DNA of 64,000 nt from Novosphingobium nitrogenifigens DSM 19370 (GTDB taxonomy: Bacteria; Pseudomonadota; Alphaproteobacteria; Sphingomonadales; Sphingomonadaceae): assembly GCF_000192575.1 (NCBI RefSeq), contig NZ_GL876926.1, forward strand, positions 186,001 to 250,000. Reading direction: 5' to 3'. The notes beneath the pieces were generated by a model. That model was not told the DNA's origin, searched no databases, and worked only from the letters and a program-made list of their open reading frames with translations. Below, piece by piece: positions 1-8,773 of this stretch (position 1 is the first letter of the stretch; every line of letters starts with the position of its first letter). A program made the translations under genes and the position numbers.

Positions 1-449
1 TCGGCGTGGATGCCGTGGCTGCGGCCGATGGTCGGCGTGTACTTGTGCTCCATCGCCCGGCGCTTGATCGCGGCGAGCAGGGCGTCGATGTCGGCGATCA
101 GGATGTCGGACGCGCGGGCAAGCTGCACCGCGAGCGTCGTGTCGAGAACGTCCGAGCTGGTCATGCCCTGATGCATGAAGCGGGCTTCGGGGCCGACCTG
201 CTGTGCCACCCAGTCGAGGAAGGCGATCACGTCATGCTTGGTCACCTGTTCGATCGCGTCGATCGCGGCGACATCGATGGCGGGGTTGGTCGCCCACCAG
301 TCCCACAGCGCCTTGGCCGCGCTTTCGGGCACGACGCCGAGGTCGGCGAGCTTGTCGGTCGCGTGGGCCTCGATCTCGAACCAGATGCGATAGCGTGCTT
401 CCGGCTCCCAGATCGCGGTCATCTGCGGGCGGGCATAACGGGGGACCAT
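1..449 (-). CDS. purB: Adenylosuccinate lyase PurB (N-terminal part)
   Basis: Catalyses two steps of purine synthesis: release of fumarate from SAICAR and from adenylosuccinate. The minus-strand reading from the ATG at 449 gives MVPRYARPQM, then the typical first helices with WFEIEAHATDKLADLG, a TKHDVIAFLDWVA segment and the family block MHQGMTSSDVLDT near residues 95-107, continuing to the left edge (149 codons, C-terminus outside the window). The chosen ATG matches the usual PurB start, which sits a few residues before the first helix. It is divergent from the TonB receptor gene. The family call is firm. Confidence 0.93.
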   Translation of the reverse strand, partial: MVPRYARPQMTAIWEPEARYRIWFEIEAHATDKLADLGVVPESAAKALWDWWATNPAIDVAAIDAIEQVTKHDVIAFLDWVAQQVGPEARFMHQGMTSSDVLDTTLAVQLARASDILIADIDALLAAIKRRAMEHKYTPTIGRSHGIHA

Positions 450-570
450 GGCTCTCTCCGGATGGCTGATGCGGCGAAAAATGTGGGTCGGGCGCTAGGG
501 GCTGGGGCGCGGAAACGCAAGGGGCAGGCGTCGACGGGGATGATCAGGAAAGCGGTTGTTTGCGCGCAGC

Positions 571-580
571 TATATATATA
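571..580 (+). promoter_or_regulatory. AT-rich tract in the purB/TonB-receptor divergent region
   Basis: The 252-bp divergent region between purB and the receptor gene holds one conspicuous run of five alternating TA dinucleotides at 571-580, followed by a further TATA at 588-592. It could carry -10 elements, but no convincing -35 at the right distance was found. Confidence 0.2.
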
Positions 581-701
581 CGGACAGATATAGATGCTCG
601 GGCGGGGAGGTCCGGGCGGTTCAGGGAAACGTCCGCCATCGCTGATCGAACCATCGCCGTTCGCTCAGGGAGGAGGCGCGTTCGGTGAGGGAAATTGTCC
701 G

Positions 702-3080
702 ATGCGCAAATTGCTTTCCGGTCTTTTGGCCGGGACGGGGATCATCATGGCCGCGCCCGCGCTGGCCGACGAGGCGTCTGCGCCAGATGCGACTGGGGCC
801 GCAAGCGGCGACGCCGAGCCGATTCTGGTTACCGCACGCCAGCGGGTCGAGGACGCGCAGACGGTGCCGACCTCGCTGTCGGTCGTGAATGCGCTCAGCC
901 TTCAGCGTTCGTACACTGTCAATATCCAGCAATTGACGACGCTGGTGCCCTCGCTGAATTACAGTTCGGCCAATCCGCGCAATACCGCCTTTACCATTCG
1001 GGGCCTCGGGTCGAGCGTGGTCGCGGTCAGCCAGGCCAATGACGGGCTCGAAAACGGCGTCGGTTTCTATGTCGACGGGGTCTATCACGCGCGTCCGGCA
1101 ACGGCGGCGTTCGATTTCACCGATATCGATCGCATCGAAGTGCTGCGCGGTCCGCAGGGAACCCTGTTCGGGAAGAACACCACGGCAGGCGCCATCAACA
1201 TCGTCTCGCGCCTGCCCGAATTCAAACCGTCGGCGACGCAGGAACTGAGCTATGGCGAAAAGAACTTCCTGCAGGTCAAGGCCACGGCCACCGCGCCTCT
1301 GATCGGGGACACGGTTGCGTGGCGCCTCTCGGGTCAGATCACCCGGCGTGACGGCGTGATCCACAATGTGCGCACGGCGCAGGATCTCAACGGCATCAAT
1401 ACGCAGGCCGTGCGCGGACAGCTGCTGATCCAGCCCGACGCGACGCTGCGCATCCGCGTGATTGCCGACTTTACCAATTTCGACGCCAATTGCTGTGCGC
1501 AGGTCTATCTGCGGGTGGGAACCAGCCTGCGTGCGGCATCCAAGCAATATGCCGCTCTTGCTGCCGCCGCGCATTATTCGCCGCCCAGCACCAATCCCTA
1601 TGATCGCCTGACCGACATCGACGCCTCCGTCGGCGCCAAGACCAACGAGGGCGGGGTTTCGATCAATACCGACTGGAATTTCGGTCCGGCGACTCTGACC
1701 TCGATCAGCGCGTGGCGGTTCTGGAACTGGGACGCGTCGAACGACCGCGACTACACCGGGCTCCAGATCCAGACGACCCAGCACATTCCCTCGCGGCAGG
1801 ACCAGTTCAGCCAGGAACTGCGCGTGGCGTCAAACGGGGAGCATCGGATCGGCTATGTCGCGGGTCTCTATTATTTCCGCCAGAAGCTGACCGGGCATCC
1901 GATCTCGATCTACGGTTCCTATGGCGCGCCGTGGCTGCTCGGCGCGACCACGGGGGCCAGTGCGACCCCGGTCCCGTCCAACTTGCTCGACGGATATGGC
2001 CAGAGCGGGGACACGCGTTTCGTCACCGACAGCTATGCCGCCTTTGCCGAAGTGAACTGGCGGATCGTGCCCGGTCTCGTGGCGACCGGCGGCGTGCGAT
2101 ATACCAAGGAAGTCAAGGACGGCGACTATTCGACGACCGTGTTCGGCGGGCTTGCCACGACCAATGCGGCCCTGATCGCGGCCAAGCTGTCGGTCCTGCG
2201 TCCGCAAAGCTATACCGCCCACGACAACAACGGCAGCGTATCGGGGCGCGCCAACCTTGCCTGGCAGATTACGCAGCGGATCATGGCCTATGTCAGCTGG
2301 GCACGCGGCTACAAGTCGGGCGGGATCAACATGTCCGGCCTGCCGCTCGATTCGTCCAACAATCCGGTTCTGTCGACGGCGGTGATCCGTCCCGAACGGC
2401 ACGACAGCTGGGAAGCGGGCGTCAAGACGCGCCTTTTTGCCGAACACCTCATGCTCAATGCCGACGTGTTCCAGACCAAGGTGCACAACTTCCAGTCGAC
2501 GATTGTCGATTCGAGCCAGACCGTCGCCCTGCGCGGCTATCTCGCCAATATTCCCGAAGTGACCGTGCGCGGGGTCGAGGCTGATGCCGCTTTCCATCTC
2601 GGGCAGTTCACGCTGACCGGTGCTCTGTCCTATGACCACGGTGTCTATACCAGCTATCCGGCCGGACCGTGCCCGCTCGAAGTGCAGACGAGTTCAACCA
2701 CGGCTTGCAATCTGACGGGCAAGCCTCTGGTCGGATTGCCGAAATGGTCCGAAACGCTGGGCCTCGACTGGGCGCTTCCGATCAAGATCGGGGCGACCAG
2801 GAGCGGGGCGATCGCGCTGCACGCCGATACCAATTGGCGGACCAGCTACAACGGCGATCCGTCGCTGTCGCAATATACCTGGATCGACGGATACAATCTT
2901 ACCAATGCCAGCATCGGTTGGCGGTCGAGCAAAGGCTGGGAAATCGCGGTTTTTGCGCGGAACCTGTTCAATTCCAACTATATCCAGAACCTGACCGTCC
3001 AGGCGGGCAACTCGGGCCTCATTCTGGGAACGCCGAGCGACCCCCGTGTCATCGGCGTGACCTTCCGCGCCCGCGAGTGA
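702..3080 (+). CDS. TonB-dependent outer-membrane receptor
   Basis: A 792-residue outer-membrane beta-barrel for active uptake of a ligand, energised by TonB-ExbBD. From the ATG at 702 it starts MRKLLSGLLAG and has a signal peptide ending near PALADEA; an upstream in-frame ATG at 594 would bury this signal behind 36 residues and is disfavoured. A TonB-box-like EPILVTARQR follows, then the plug domain with IEVLRGPQGTLFGKNTTAGAI, and a long barrel ending in an aromatic/Arg strand (GVTFRARE). It resembles the large sphingomonad receptor families related to catecholate or vitamin receptors. No catabolic or siderophore genes adjoin it, so the ligand cannot be inferred. Confidence 0.88.
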   Translation: MRKLLSGLLAGTGIIMAAPALADEASAPDATGAASGDAEPILVTARQRVEDAQTVPTSLSVVNALSLQRSYTVNIQQLTTLVPSLNYSSANPRNTAFTIRGLGSSVVAVSQANDGLENGVGFYVDGVYHARPATAAFDFTDIDRIEVLRGPQGTLFGKNTTAGAINIVSRLPEFKPSATQELSYGEKNFLQVKATATAPLIGDTVAWRLSGQITRRDGVIHNVRTAQDLNGINTQAVRGQLLIQPDATLRIRVIADFTNFDANCCAQVYLRVGTSLRAASKQYAALAAAAHYSPPSTNPYDRLTDIDASVGAKTNEGGVSINTDWNFGPATLTSISAWRFWNWDASNDRDYTGLQIQTTQHIPSRQDQFSQELRVASNGEHRIGYVAGLYYFRQKLTGHPISIYGSYGAPWLLGATTGASATPVPSNLLDGYGQSGDTRFVTDSYAAFAEVNWRIVPGLVATGGVRYTKEVKDGDYSTTVFGGLATTNAALIAAKLSVLRPQSYTAHDNNGSVSGRANLAWQITQRIMAYVSWARGYKSGGINMSGLPLDSSNNPVLSTAVIRPERHDSWEAGVKTRLFAEHLMLNADVFQTKVHNFQSTIVDSSQTVALRGYLANIPEVTVRGVEADAAFHLGQFTLTGALSYDHGVYTSYPAGPCPLEVQTSSTTACNLTGKPLVGLPKWSETLGLDWALPIKIGATRSGAIALHADTNWRTSYNGDPSLSQYTWIDGYNLTNASIGWRSSKGWEIAVFARNLFNSNYIQNLTVQAGNSGLILGTPSDPRVIGVTFRARE

Positions 3081-3112
3081 CGCGCAAAGGCGAGTGGGCG
3101 CGCGTTCGCGGC

Positions 3113-3895
3113 CTAGATCAGGCCCTTGGCCTTGAGCGAGACGTGCCCTTCGCGCCCGATGATGACATGGTCGTGGACCACGATGTTGAGGTGGCGTCCG
3201 GCCTCGATCACTTTCTGCGTGACCTGAATGTCGGCGCGGCTCGGTTGGGGGGAACCCGAGGGGTGGTTGTGGACGAGGATCAGGGAGGCCGCTCCGATCG
3301 CCATGGCCTTGCCGATGATTTCGCGCGTGTAGATCGCGGATTCATCGAGTGTGCCGTCGCTGACCACCTGATCGAGCAGCAGACGGTTCTGCACATTGAG
3401 ATAGAGCACGCGCACGCGTTCGTGCGTCAGGTGCGCCATGTCGATGTGCAGATAATCGATCAGCGCCTGCCAGCTTGAGAGAATGGGTTCCTCGCGCACG
3501 GTTGCCAGCGCGAGGCGGCGAGCGGCCACGCCGACGATTTTCAAGGACGCGGCGGCGGTTTCCTTGATCCCGGAAATCCCCGTCAGGGCTCGTGGGTCGG
3601 CGTTGAATACTCCCGCCAACGATCCGAATCGCTGCATCAGCACGCGTGCGAGCGGCTTGACGTCCTTTTGTGGGATCGCCGTCATCAACAGGTATTCGAC
3701 GATTTCGTGATCGGCGAGCGCGTCGTCGCCTCCTTCGAGCAGGCGTTGCCGCAAGCGGCCGCGATGACCCGACGGATCGTTCCCGGTCTCGCGCACGCGA
3801 TTGGCATCGGTCTTTTTTTTCGTGCCGCGTCCCTTGCGAGAGGGAACTTCGCTTGATGAAGATTGTTCAGCAAACAGATGGGGTTCTTCGTTCAT
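3113..3895 (-). CDS. radC: RadC/UPF0758 family JAMM-domain protein
   Basis: A 260-residue protein from the ATG at 3895 (MNEEPHLF). The N-terminal part carries the helix-hairpin-helix-like segment around GHRGRLRQRLL and LTGISGIKE; the C-terminal half is the JAMM metallo-fold with the zinc motif HNHPSGSPQPSRAD. RadC proteins have a putative deubiquitinase-like fold; their cellular role is unproven, and the old repair assignment came from a mis-mapped mutation. The open frame extends back to 4018 through a 20-bp tandem repeat array, but that extension is repeat-encoded and lacks the conserved N-terminus, so the shorter start is preferred. Convergent with the TonB receptor gene. Confidence 0.88.
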   Translation of the reverse strand: MNEEPHLFAEQSSSSEVPSRKGRGTKKKTDANRVRETGNDPSGHRGRLRQRLLEGGDDALADHEIVEYLLMTAIPQKDVKPLARVLMQRFGSLAGVFNADPRALTGISGIKETAAASLKIVGVAARRLALATVREEPILSSWQALIDYLHIDMAHLTHERVRVLYLNVQNRLLLDQVVSDGTLDESAIYTREIIGKAMAIGAASLILVHNHPSGSPQPSRADIQVTQKVIEAGRHLNIVVHDHVIIGREGHVSLKAKGLI

Positions 3896-3900
3896 TGCAT

Positions 3901-4000
3901 TCCTTGGTGTTGCGCGAGGCTCCATGGTGTTGCGCAAGGCCCCATGGTGCTGCGCAAGGCCCCATGGTGCTGCGCAAGGCCCCATGGTGCTGCGCAAGGC
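3901..4000. repeat. Five-copy 20-bp tandem repeat between radC and ydbH
   Basis: Five head-to-tail 20-bp units fill 3901-4000 exactly. The last three are identical (CCCATGGTGCTGCGCAAGGC); the second differs at two positions and the first at four. Units 2-5 contain the palindrome CCATGG, and every unit has TGCGC followed by A or G. The array starts 5 bp upstream of the radC start codon and ends 54 bp before the ydbH start, so it occupies the whole divergent regulatory region. Because 20 is not a multiple of 3, successive units shift frame. Confidence 0.97.
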
Positions 4001-4053
4001 AAAGTGCCGTTCCTGCATTGCCTAAGCCGGATCGCTGCGCAAGAAGGGGGACA

Positions 4054-7000
4054 ATGGCGGACAGTTCCGATTTGGCGGAGGCCGAACCCGAGGCCGAGAC
4101 GAAAACGCGCACTTCGCGCCGTCGCACGGTTGTGCGCGCCGCGCTCGCAAGTGCGGGAATCCTGGCTGTCGCGCTGGGGACGGGCTGGGCCTTGCGCGAG
4201 CGAATCGCCGATAGCCTTATCGACCGCGAACTGGCCTCGCTCGGCCTTCCGGCCCGCTATCATGTCGAATCGATCGAACTGGGGCGTGAAGTCCTGTCGG
4301 GTATCTCGATCGGGGATCCCCGACACCCAGACCTCACCATCGAACGGGCGGAAGTCGCCTTGCGCTATGGGTTCTCCGGCCCCCGGATCGACCGGATCAC
4401 GCTGGTGCGGCCGCGTCTGTTCGGTGCCTTGCGCGACGGTCACCTGGGTTTCGGCTCGCTCGACCGGGTGATCTATGCGCCCTCGTCGGGGAAGCCCGCG
4501 ACTTTGCCCGACTGGTCGGTGACGCTCGTCGATGGGCGTGGCCGTATCGACAGCCCCTGGGGCCCGCTGGCGTTTTCTGCTGATGGGGCCGGTCGCTTGT
4601 CCGACGGCTTTTCGGGGACGCTCGGCGCGGTGGTTCCATCCGTCAATGCGGGACGCTGTACGCTTGCCCGCACCACGCTTTATGCCGCCGTCGCCGTCCA
4701 TGGCGGACACCCCCTTGTTCAAGGGCCGTTGCGATTCGGGGCAGGGCATTGCGGCGACACCACGTTCGCTGCGGGCAAAGTCGATTTCACGGCCAGCAGC
4801 GACCGCACGTTTTCCGACTGGTCCTTTGGCGGCAAACTCGGTGCGGGTCGGATTGCAAACGGGGACGCGTTCGCGCTTGCCGGGCTCGGTGGCGACATCG
4901 GCTTGCGCTGGAGCAAGGGCCGGAACGAGCTTGCCGGGCGCGTGACGCTTGCCGCGCGTGGAGTGGCCGCCCCTTCGTTCCGAATGGACAGTCTCCGCCT
5001 CGACGGGTTGGTTCATGCCCGCAACGGGTATTCCTCGCTCGATTTCCGGGGCGATCTCGACGGACGCGGGCTCGTGCATGGCGCCACAGTCGCCGCCGCC
5101 CTCGAAAAGGCGCGTCTCTCGACCGAAGGGACGCCGGTCGGACCGCTGGTCGCCCGGTTCGGCAGTGCCCTTGCCCTTGAGGAAAAAGGCAGTCGCCTGA
5201 CCGGCAGTGTGAGCGTCCGGCAGGATGCCGCCGGGTGGCGGGTGGTTGTGCCTTCGCTCGAACTGCGCGGCGGGCACAGCGGGCAGTCGCTCGCGGTCGT
5301 CTCGCGCCTCGCCGTCGATGGGCAGGACGGCCACATCCCGCACATGGTCGGCAATTTCATGACCGGTGGGCAGGACTTGCCGCGAATCACCGGGACGATG
5401 GCCTCGGGTTCGCTGGCGTCGGGCAAGGACGGCGGCGCGCGGTTCCGGCTGACCATGGCCGATTATGCAGCAGGCGGGGCCCGTCTCGCGCTGCCCGGCC
5501 TTTCGGTGGCGCAGGCGGGCGACGGATCGCTGGGCTTTGCCGGTACGGTCGCCATGAGCGGGCCGATTTCTGGCGGACGAGTCGAAAATCTGGTCCTTCC
5601 GGTCGAAGGGGGGCTGGATGGCGACGGCCATCTCGCCTTGCTCCGCCGCTGCGTCATGCCCCGCTTCGACCGCATGCAGGTCGGAACGCTCGATTTGGGC
5701 CGCTCGACGATCACCTTGTGTCCGACGAATGGGGCAGTGGTGCGGGCCGGGGGCGGGGCCGCGCCGACGATTGCCGCGACGCTGCCCCGGCTCGATCTTG
5801 CCGGACGCAACGGCGGGGCGCCGTTCGAACTTCATGCGGGGGCAGGGCGAATCGCCTGGCCTGGCACCAGCACGCTTGCTGGTCTCGATCTCGCACTGGG
5901 ACGTGGAGAGGATGCCAATCGCCTGCGTCTTGGCACTTTGACTGCGACGAGCGCGGGGCAGGGCGGCGGTTTCGAAGGCAGTTTCGCCGGGGCCGACGCG
6001 CGTCTTGCCGTGGTGCCGATGACGATGAGTGAAATGGCCGGTGGCTGGCATTTTGCGGACGGCAAGCTGGCCCTCTCGTCTGTCGCTTTCAAGCTGTCCG
6101 ACCGGCAGTCCCCGGCGCGATATGCCCCGCTTGCCGGGCGCGATGGCTCGCTCATGCTTGCCGACGGGGCGGTTCATGCCGATGCGCATCTGATCGCGCC
6201 GAAAAACGGCGCGGAAGTCGGGCGGGTGGTCTTGCGCCACGATCTCGCCTCGGCTGTCGGCCATGCCGATTTCACGGTGCCGGGGCTGACCTTCGTCGAC
6301 GGGGGCAAGGACGCCAAGGGGCCGACCTTGCAGCCCAGCGACCTCAGCGACATGGCCAAGGGCGTGATCGCCAATGCGGACGGTACGATCAAGGGCAATG
6401 GCCGGATCGACTGGACAGCCAAGGGCGTCACCGCCACCGGCGCGTTCGGCAGCGACGATCTCGATTTCGCGGCGGCATTCGGTCCGGTGAAGGGGCTGTC
6501 GGGCACGATGGTGTTCACCGATCTGGTCCATCTCGTGACCGCGCCCCATCAGGTGTTCAAGGTGGCGAGCGTCAATCCGGGTATCGAGGTCGATAACGGC
6601 ACCGTCGACCTGCAATTGCTCGCGGGGCAGGTCGTACGGCTCAACGGGGCGCAATGGCCGTTCGAGGGCGGCACTCTGAAACTCGAGCCGGTCGATCTCA
6701 ACATGGCCGTCGCCGAACCGCGTCACTACAATCTGGTGATCACCGCGCTCGACGCCGGCCGGTTTCTTCAGCACATGAACATGTCGAACATTTCGGCGAC
6801 GGGCACGTTCGACGGACGCCTGCCGCTGGTTTTCGACGCCAACGGGGGCCGGATCACCGGTGGCACGCTCGTCTCGCGGCCCCCGGGCGGCAATGTTTCG
6901 TATGTGGGGGCTTTAACGTACAAGGATCTGACGACGATGGCGAATTATGCGTTCCGCATGCTTCGCTCGATCGATTATACAGCCATGAACATCGGGATGC

Positions 7001-7347
7001 AGGGCGACCTCTCGGGCGAGGTCGTCACGCGCGTCTCGTTCAGCGGCGTCAAGCAGGGGGCAAAGGCGGAGCGCAATTTCCTGACGCGCCAGCTTGGCGC
7101 CCTGCCGATCCGTTTCGACGTCAATATCCGCGCCCAGTTCTATCAGCTCATCAATTCGCTGCGCTCGCTCTATGACCCGACCATGGTGCGCGATCCGCGT
7201 GAACTGGGGCTGGTCGATCAGACGGGCCACGTCATTCAACGCCGGGCGGCGGCATCGACCCGCCCGGTCCAGCCGGCTTCGCTTTCCCGGACGACAACCT
7301 CCGATGAAGGCGCCATTCAGACCCAAGCAAGCGGAACCATGCCATGA
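4054..7347 (+). CDS. ydbH: YdbH-family AsmA-like intermembrane lipid transport protein
   Basis: A 1097-residue protein starting at the ATG at 4054, 3 nt after an AAGGGGG ribosome site. After an Arg-rich cytoplasmic tail (SRRRTVVRAA) there is one membrane anchor near residues 27-45, then a long periplasmic repeat-like beta-rich region ending with the YdbH C-terminal domain. In E. coli YdbH, with TamB and YhdP, forms bridge-like structures that move phospholipids to the outer membrane. The identification is strengthened by the next two genes, which encode YnbE and YdbL homologues, the same trio as in E. coli. It is longer than E. coli YdbH (about 880 residues). Confidence 0.85.
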   Translation: MADSSDLAEAEPEAETKTRTSRRRTVVRAALASAGILAVALGTGWALRERIADSLIDRELASLGLPARYHVESIELGREVLSGISIGDPRHPDLTIERAEVALRYGFSGPRIDRITLVRPRLFGALRDGHLGFGSLDRVIYAPSSGKPATLPDWSVTLVDGRGRIDSPWGPLAFSADGAGRLSDGFSGTLGAVVPSVNAGRCTLARTTLYAAVAVHGGHPLVQGPLRFGAGHCGDTTFAAGKVDFTASSDRTFSDWSFGGKLGAGRIANGDAFALAGLGGDIGLRWSKGRNELAGRVTLAARGVAAPSFRMDSLRLDGLVHARNGYSSLDFRGDLDGRGLVHGATVAAALEKARLSTEGTPVGPLVARFGSALALEEKGSRLTGSVSVRQDAAGWRVVVPSLELRGGHSGQSLAVVSRLAVDGQDGHIPHMVGNFMTGGQDLPRITGTMASGSLASGKDGGARFRLTMADYAAGGARLALPGLSVAQAGDGSLGFAGTVAMSGPISGGRVENLVLPVEGGLDGDGHLALLRRCVMPRFDRMQVGTLDLGRSTITLCPTNGAVVRAGGGAAPTIAATLPRLDLAGRNGGAPFELHAGAGRIAWPGTSTLAGLDLALGRGEDANRLRLGTLTATSAGQGGGFEGSFAGADARLAVVPMTMSEMAGGWHFADGKLALSSVAFKLSDRQSPARYAPLAGRDGSLMLADGAVHADAHLIAPKNGAEVGRVVLRHDLASAVGHADFTVPGLTFVDGGKDAKGPTLQPSDLSDMAKGVIANADGTIKGNGRIDWTAKGVTATGAFGSDDLDFAAAFGPVKGLSGTMVFTDLVHLVTAPHQVFKVASVNPGIEVDNGTVDLQLLAGQVVRLNGAQWPFEGGTLKLEPVDLNMAVAEPRHYNLVITALDAGRFLQHMNMSNISATGTFDGRLPLVFDANGGRITGGTLVSRPPGGNVSYVGALTYKDLTTMANYAFRMLRSIDYTAMNIGMQGDLSGEVVTRVSFSGVKQGAKAERNFLTRQLGALPIRFDVNIRAQFYQLINSLRSLYDPTMVRDPRELGLVDQTGHVIQRRAAASTRPVQPASLSRTTTSDEGAIQTQASGTMP

Positions 7348-7439
7348 ACATGCGGGACTTGACCCCCCGGGAATTGCCTTCCCGCGAATTGACCCTTTCT
7401 CCCGCTGCGGTAACGATGTCGGTGCGAAAGGGAGGCGGC

Positions 7440-7700
7440 ATGATGGATGCGGTGACCGGTGTGGTCGGGACAAGGATGGTCGAGGCAGGGGCGTATGGTC
7501 GAACAGGCCGTTCGCTCCGGCGGAAAGTGGCCCTTGTGGCCGGGCTTTCCCTGTCGGTCGGGCTGTCGGGGTGCATTTCGGTCAAGGCGCCGGAAAAGCC
7601 GATCGTGATTGAGCTCAATATCAATATCAAACAGGAAGTGGTCTACCGCCTGGCTGGCGACGCTGCCCAGACGATCGACAAGAACGCGGAGATTTTCTGA
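7440..7700 (+). CDS. ynbE: YnbE-family outer-membrane lipoprotein
   Basis: An 86-residue lipoprotein. The ATG at 7440 is preceded by GGGAGG at 5 nt and is preferred over the in-frame ATG at 7344, which overlaps the end of ydbH. A basic stretch (SLRRK) and hydrophobic helix lead to the lipobox LSGC; the mature part, about 43 residues, contains KPIVIELNINIKQEV, matching the beta-strand segment of E. coli YnbE that stacks on YdbH to complete the envelope bridge. The n-region before the basic stretch is unusually long (about 25 residues), so a later start such as the ATG at 7476 cannot be excluded. Confidence 0.82.
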   Translation: MMDAVTGVVGTRMVEAGAYGRTGRSLRRKVALVAGLSLSVGLSGCISVKAPEKPIVIELNINIKQEVVYRLAGDAAQTIDKNAEIF

Positions 7701-7702
7701 CC

Positions 7703-8101
7703 ATGCTGCGCAAGATCGCCGTTCTTCATCTCGCCGCTGCGGCCGCTGTCCTGGCTCCGGCCCTGCTGGCTCCCGTTCCCGCCTCTGCGCAGGCGCGCGA
7801 TCCGCTTTACTCGGCCGCCCGTGCAAAGGGCGAAGTGGGTGAACAGGTCAACGGATACCTCGGTTTCGTCACGCCGCCTGCGCCCGAACTGCGCAAGGTG
7901 ATCGAGGACATCAACATCAAGCGTCGTGCGGTCTATGCCGACAAGGCCAAGGCCAACAACGCGACGATCGAGGAATACGCGCTGACCTCGGGGTGCCTGC
8001 TCATCAGTCATACCAGCGCGGGGGAAAAATATCAGGCCCCGGACGGATCGTGGCAGACGCGGGGGGCAAATCCCCCGATGCGGGACCCCCGCTGCCCCTG
8101 A
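7703..8101 (+). CDS. ydbL: YdbL-family (DUF1318) periplasmic protein
   Basis: A 132-residue secreted protein with a clear signal peptide (cleavage near ASAQA) and the DUF1318 body: ARAKGEVGEQVNGYLGF, then VIEDINIKRRAVYADKAKA. E. coli YdbL limits the polymerisation of the YnbE lipoprotein on YdbH. The gene begins 2 bp after ynbE and closes the three-gene operon, followed directly by a strong terminator. The C-terminus (about 30 residues after the conserved core) is longer than in E. coli and contains two cysteines, one near SGCLLIS and one at the end. Confidence 0.85.
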   Translation: MLRKIAVLHLAAAAAVLAPALLAPVPASAQARDPLYSAARAKGEVGEQVNGYLGFVTPPAPELRKVIEDINIKRRAVYADKAKANNATIEEYALTSGCLLISHTSAGEKYQAPDGSWQTRGANPPMRDPRCP

Positions 8102-8126
8102 TCAGGAGCATTTCCGATACTCGAGC

Positions 8127-8149
8127 AAGGGCCCTTCGGGGCCCTTTTT
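8127..8149 (+). terminator. Rho-independent terminator of ydbH-ynbE-ydbL
   Basis: An 8-bp perfect stem (8127-8134 with 8139-8146) closed by a TTCG tetraloop and followed by a run of five T, 25 bp after the ydbL stop. Confidence 0.92.
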
Positions 8150-8248
8150 GCGCATATCCGGTGCATACGAATCGCCAACGCAATTCCGCCAGTCCCGGCC
8201 TTGGGACAGCGCCTGTCACAAATGCGGGGGCGCCGACATCCGTAGCGG

Positions 8249-8277
8249 TTGACTCAAAAGTTACCCCCGCTTAAGGG
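8249..8277 (+). promoter_or_regulatory. Possible promoter of the atp F0 operon
   Basis: TTGACT at 8249-8254 and TAAGGG at 8272-8277 are spaced by 17 bp in the 267-bp gap between the ydbL terminator and atpI. The -10 half is weak, so this is a tentative call. Confidence 0.3.
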
Positions 8278-8368
8278 GCAGGCGCTCTCGGCGGACATGT
8301 GTCGGTCGTGCATTGCTCCGCAAGGGGGTCTGGACCGGCTCGGGTCAGGCGAATTGGGGAGGCAAGGC

Positions 8369-8692
8369 ATGAACGAAGACAAGTCCGACTTGGCACCCGG
8401 TGGCGAGGATGCAGGTTCCCTATCGCTCGAGGCGCGGCTGAAGGCAGCCCGCGAGCGCGAGGAGAAACTGTTCTCGTCAAAGGTTGCAGGCGGCGGTGTC
8501 GACGCGAACTATCGCGCAGGCAACCGGGTGCTTGCCGACCTTCTGGGTGGCATAGCCGGGGGGCTGTTTCTCGGCTGGGTCATTGACCAGTTTGCCGGGA
8601 CGCGGCCGTGGGGACTGTTAGTGATGTTGTTCTTCGGGATTTTCGTCGCTTTCAGGAACATCGTTCGTAATTCGGGTCAGGGCGGGGGCTGA
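8369..8692 (+). CDS. atpI: AtpI/AtpZ-family ATP synthase assembly protein
   Basis: A 107-residue small membrane protein encoded first in the F0 operon. The ATG at 8369 follows GGGGAGGCAAGG; longer in-frame readings have no ribosome site. It has a charged N-terminal half (LKAAREREEKLF) and two membrane helices, around LLGGIAGGLFLGWVID and LLVMLFFGIFVAF. AtpI/AtpZ proteins assist c-ring assembly or Mg2+/Ca2+ transport for the synthase. Position directly before atpB supports the call. Confidence 0.85.
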   Translation: MNEDKSDLAPGGEDAGSLSLEARLKAAREREEKLFSSKVAGGGVDANYRAGNRVLADLLGGIAGGLFLGWVIDQFAGTRPWGLLVMLFFGIFVAFRNIVRNSGQGGG

Positions 8693-8773
8693 TCGCCAGG
8701 CGATCGCGCGTGTCATGGCTCGGGGTGCGGGCTTCAACCGATTTCTTTAAAGACAGCAAGCAGGGACATCAGC

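Noticed and set aside
3901-4000. CRISPR array
   Set aside because: The units are contiguous with no spacers, are only 20 bp, and no cas genes are present.
3892-6774. 960-codon minus-strand open frame inside ydbH
   Set aside because: A shadow of the ydbH coding frame; no ribosome site and an amino-acid pattern typical of antisense GC-rich DNA.
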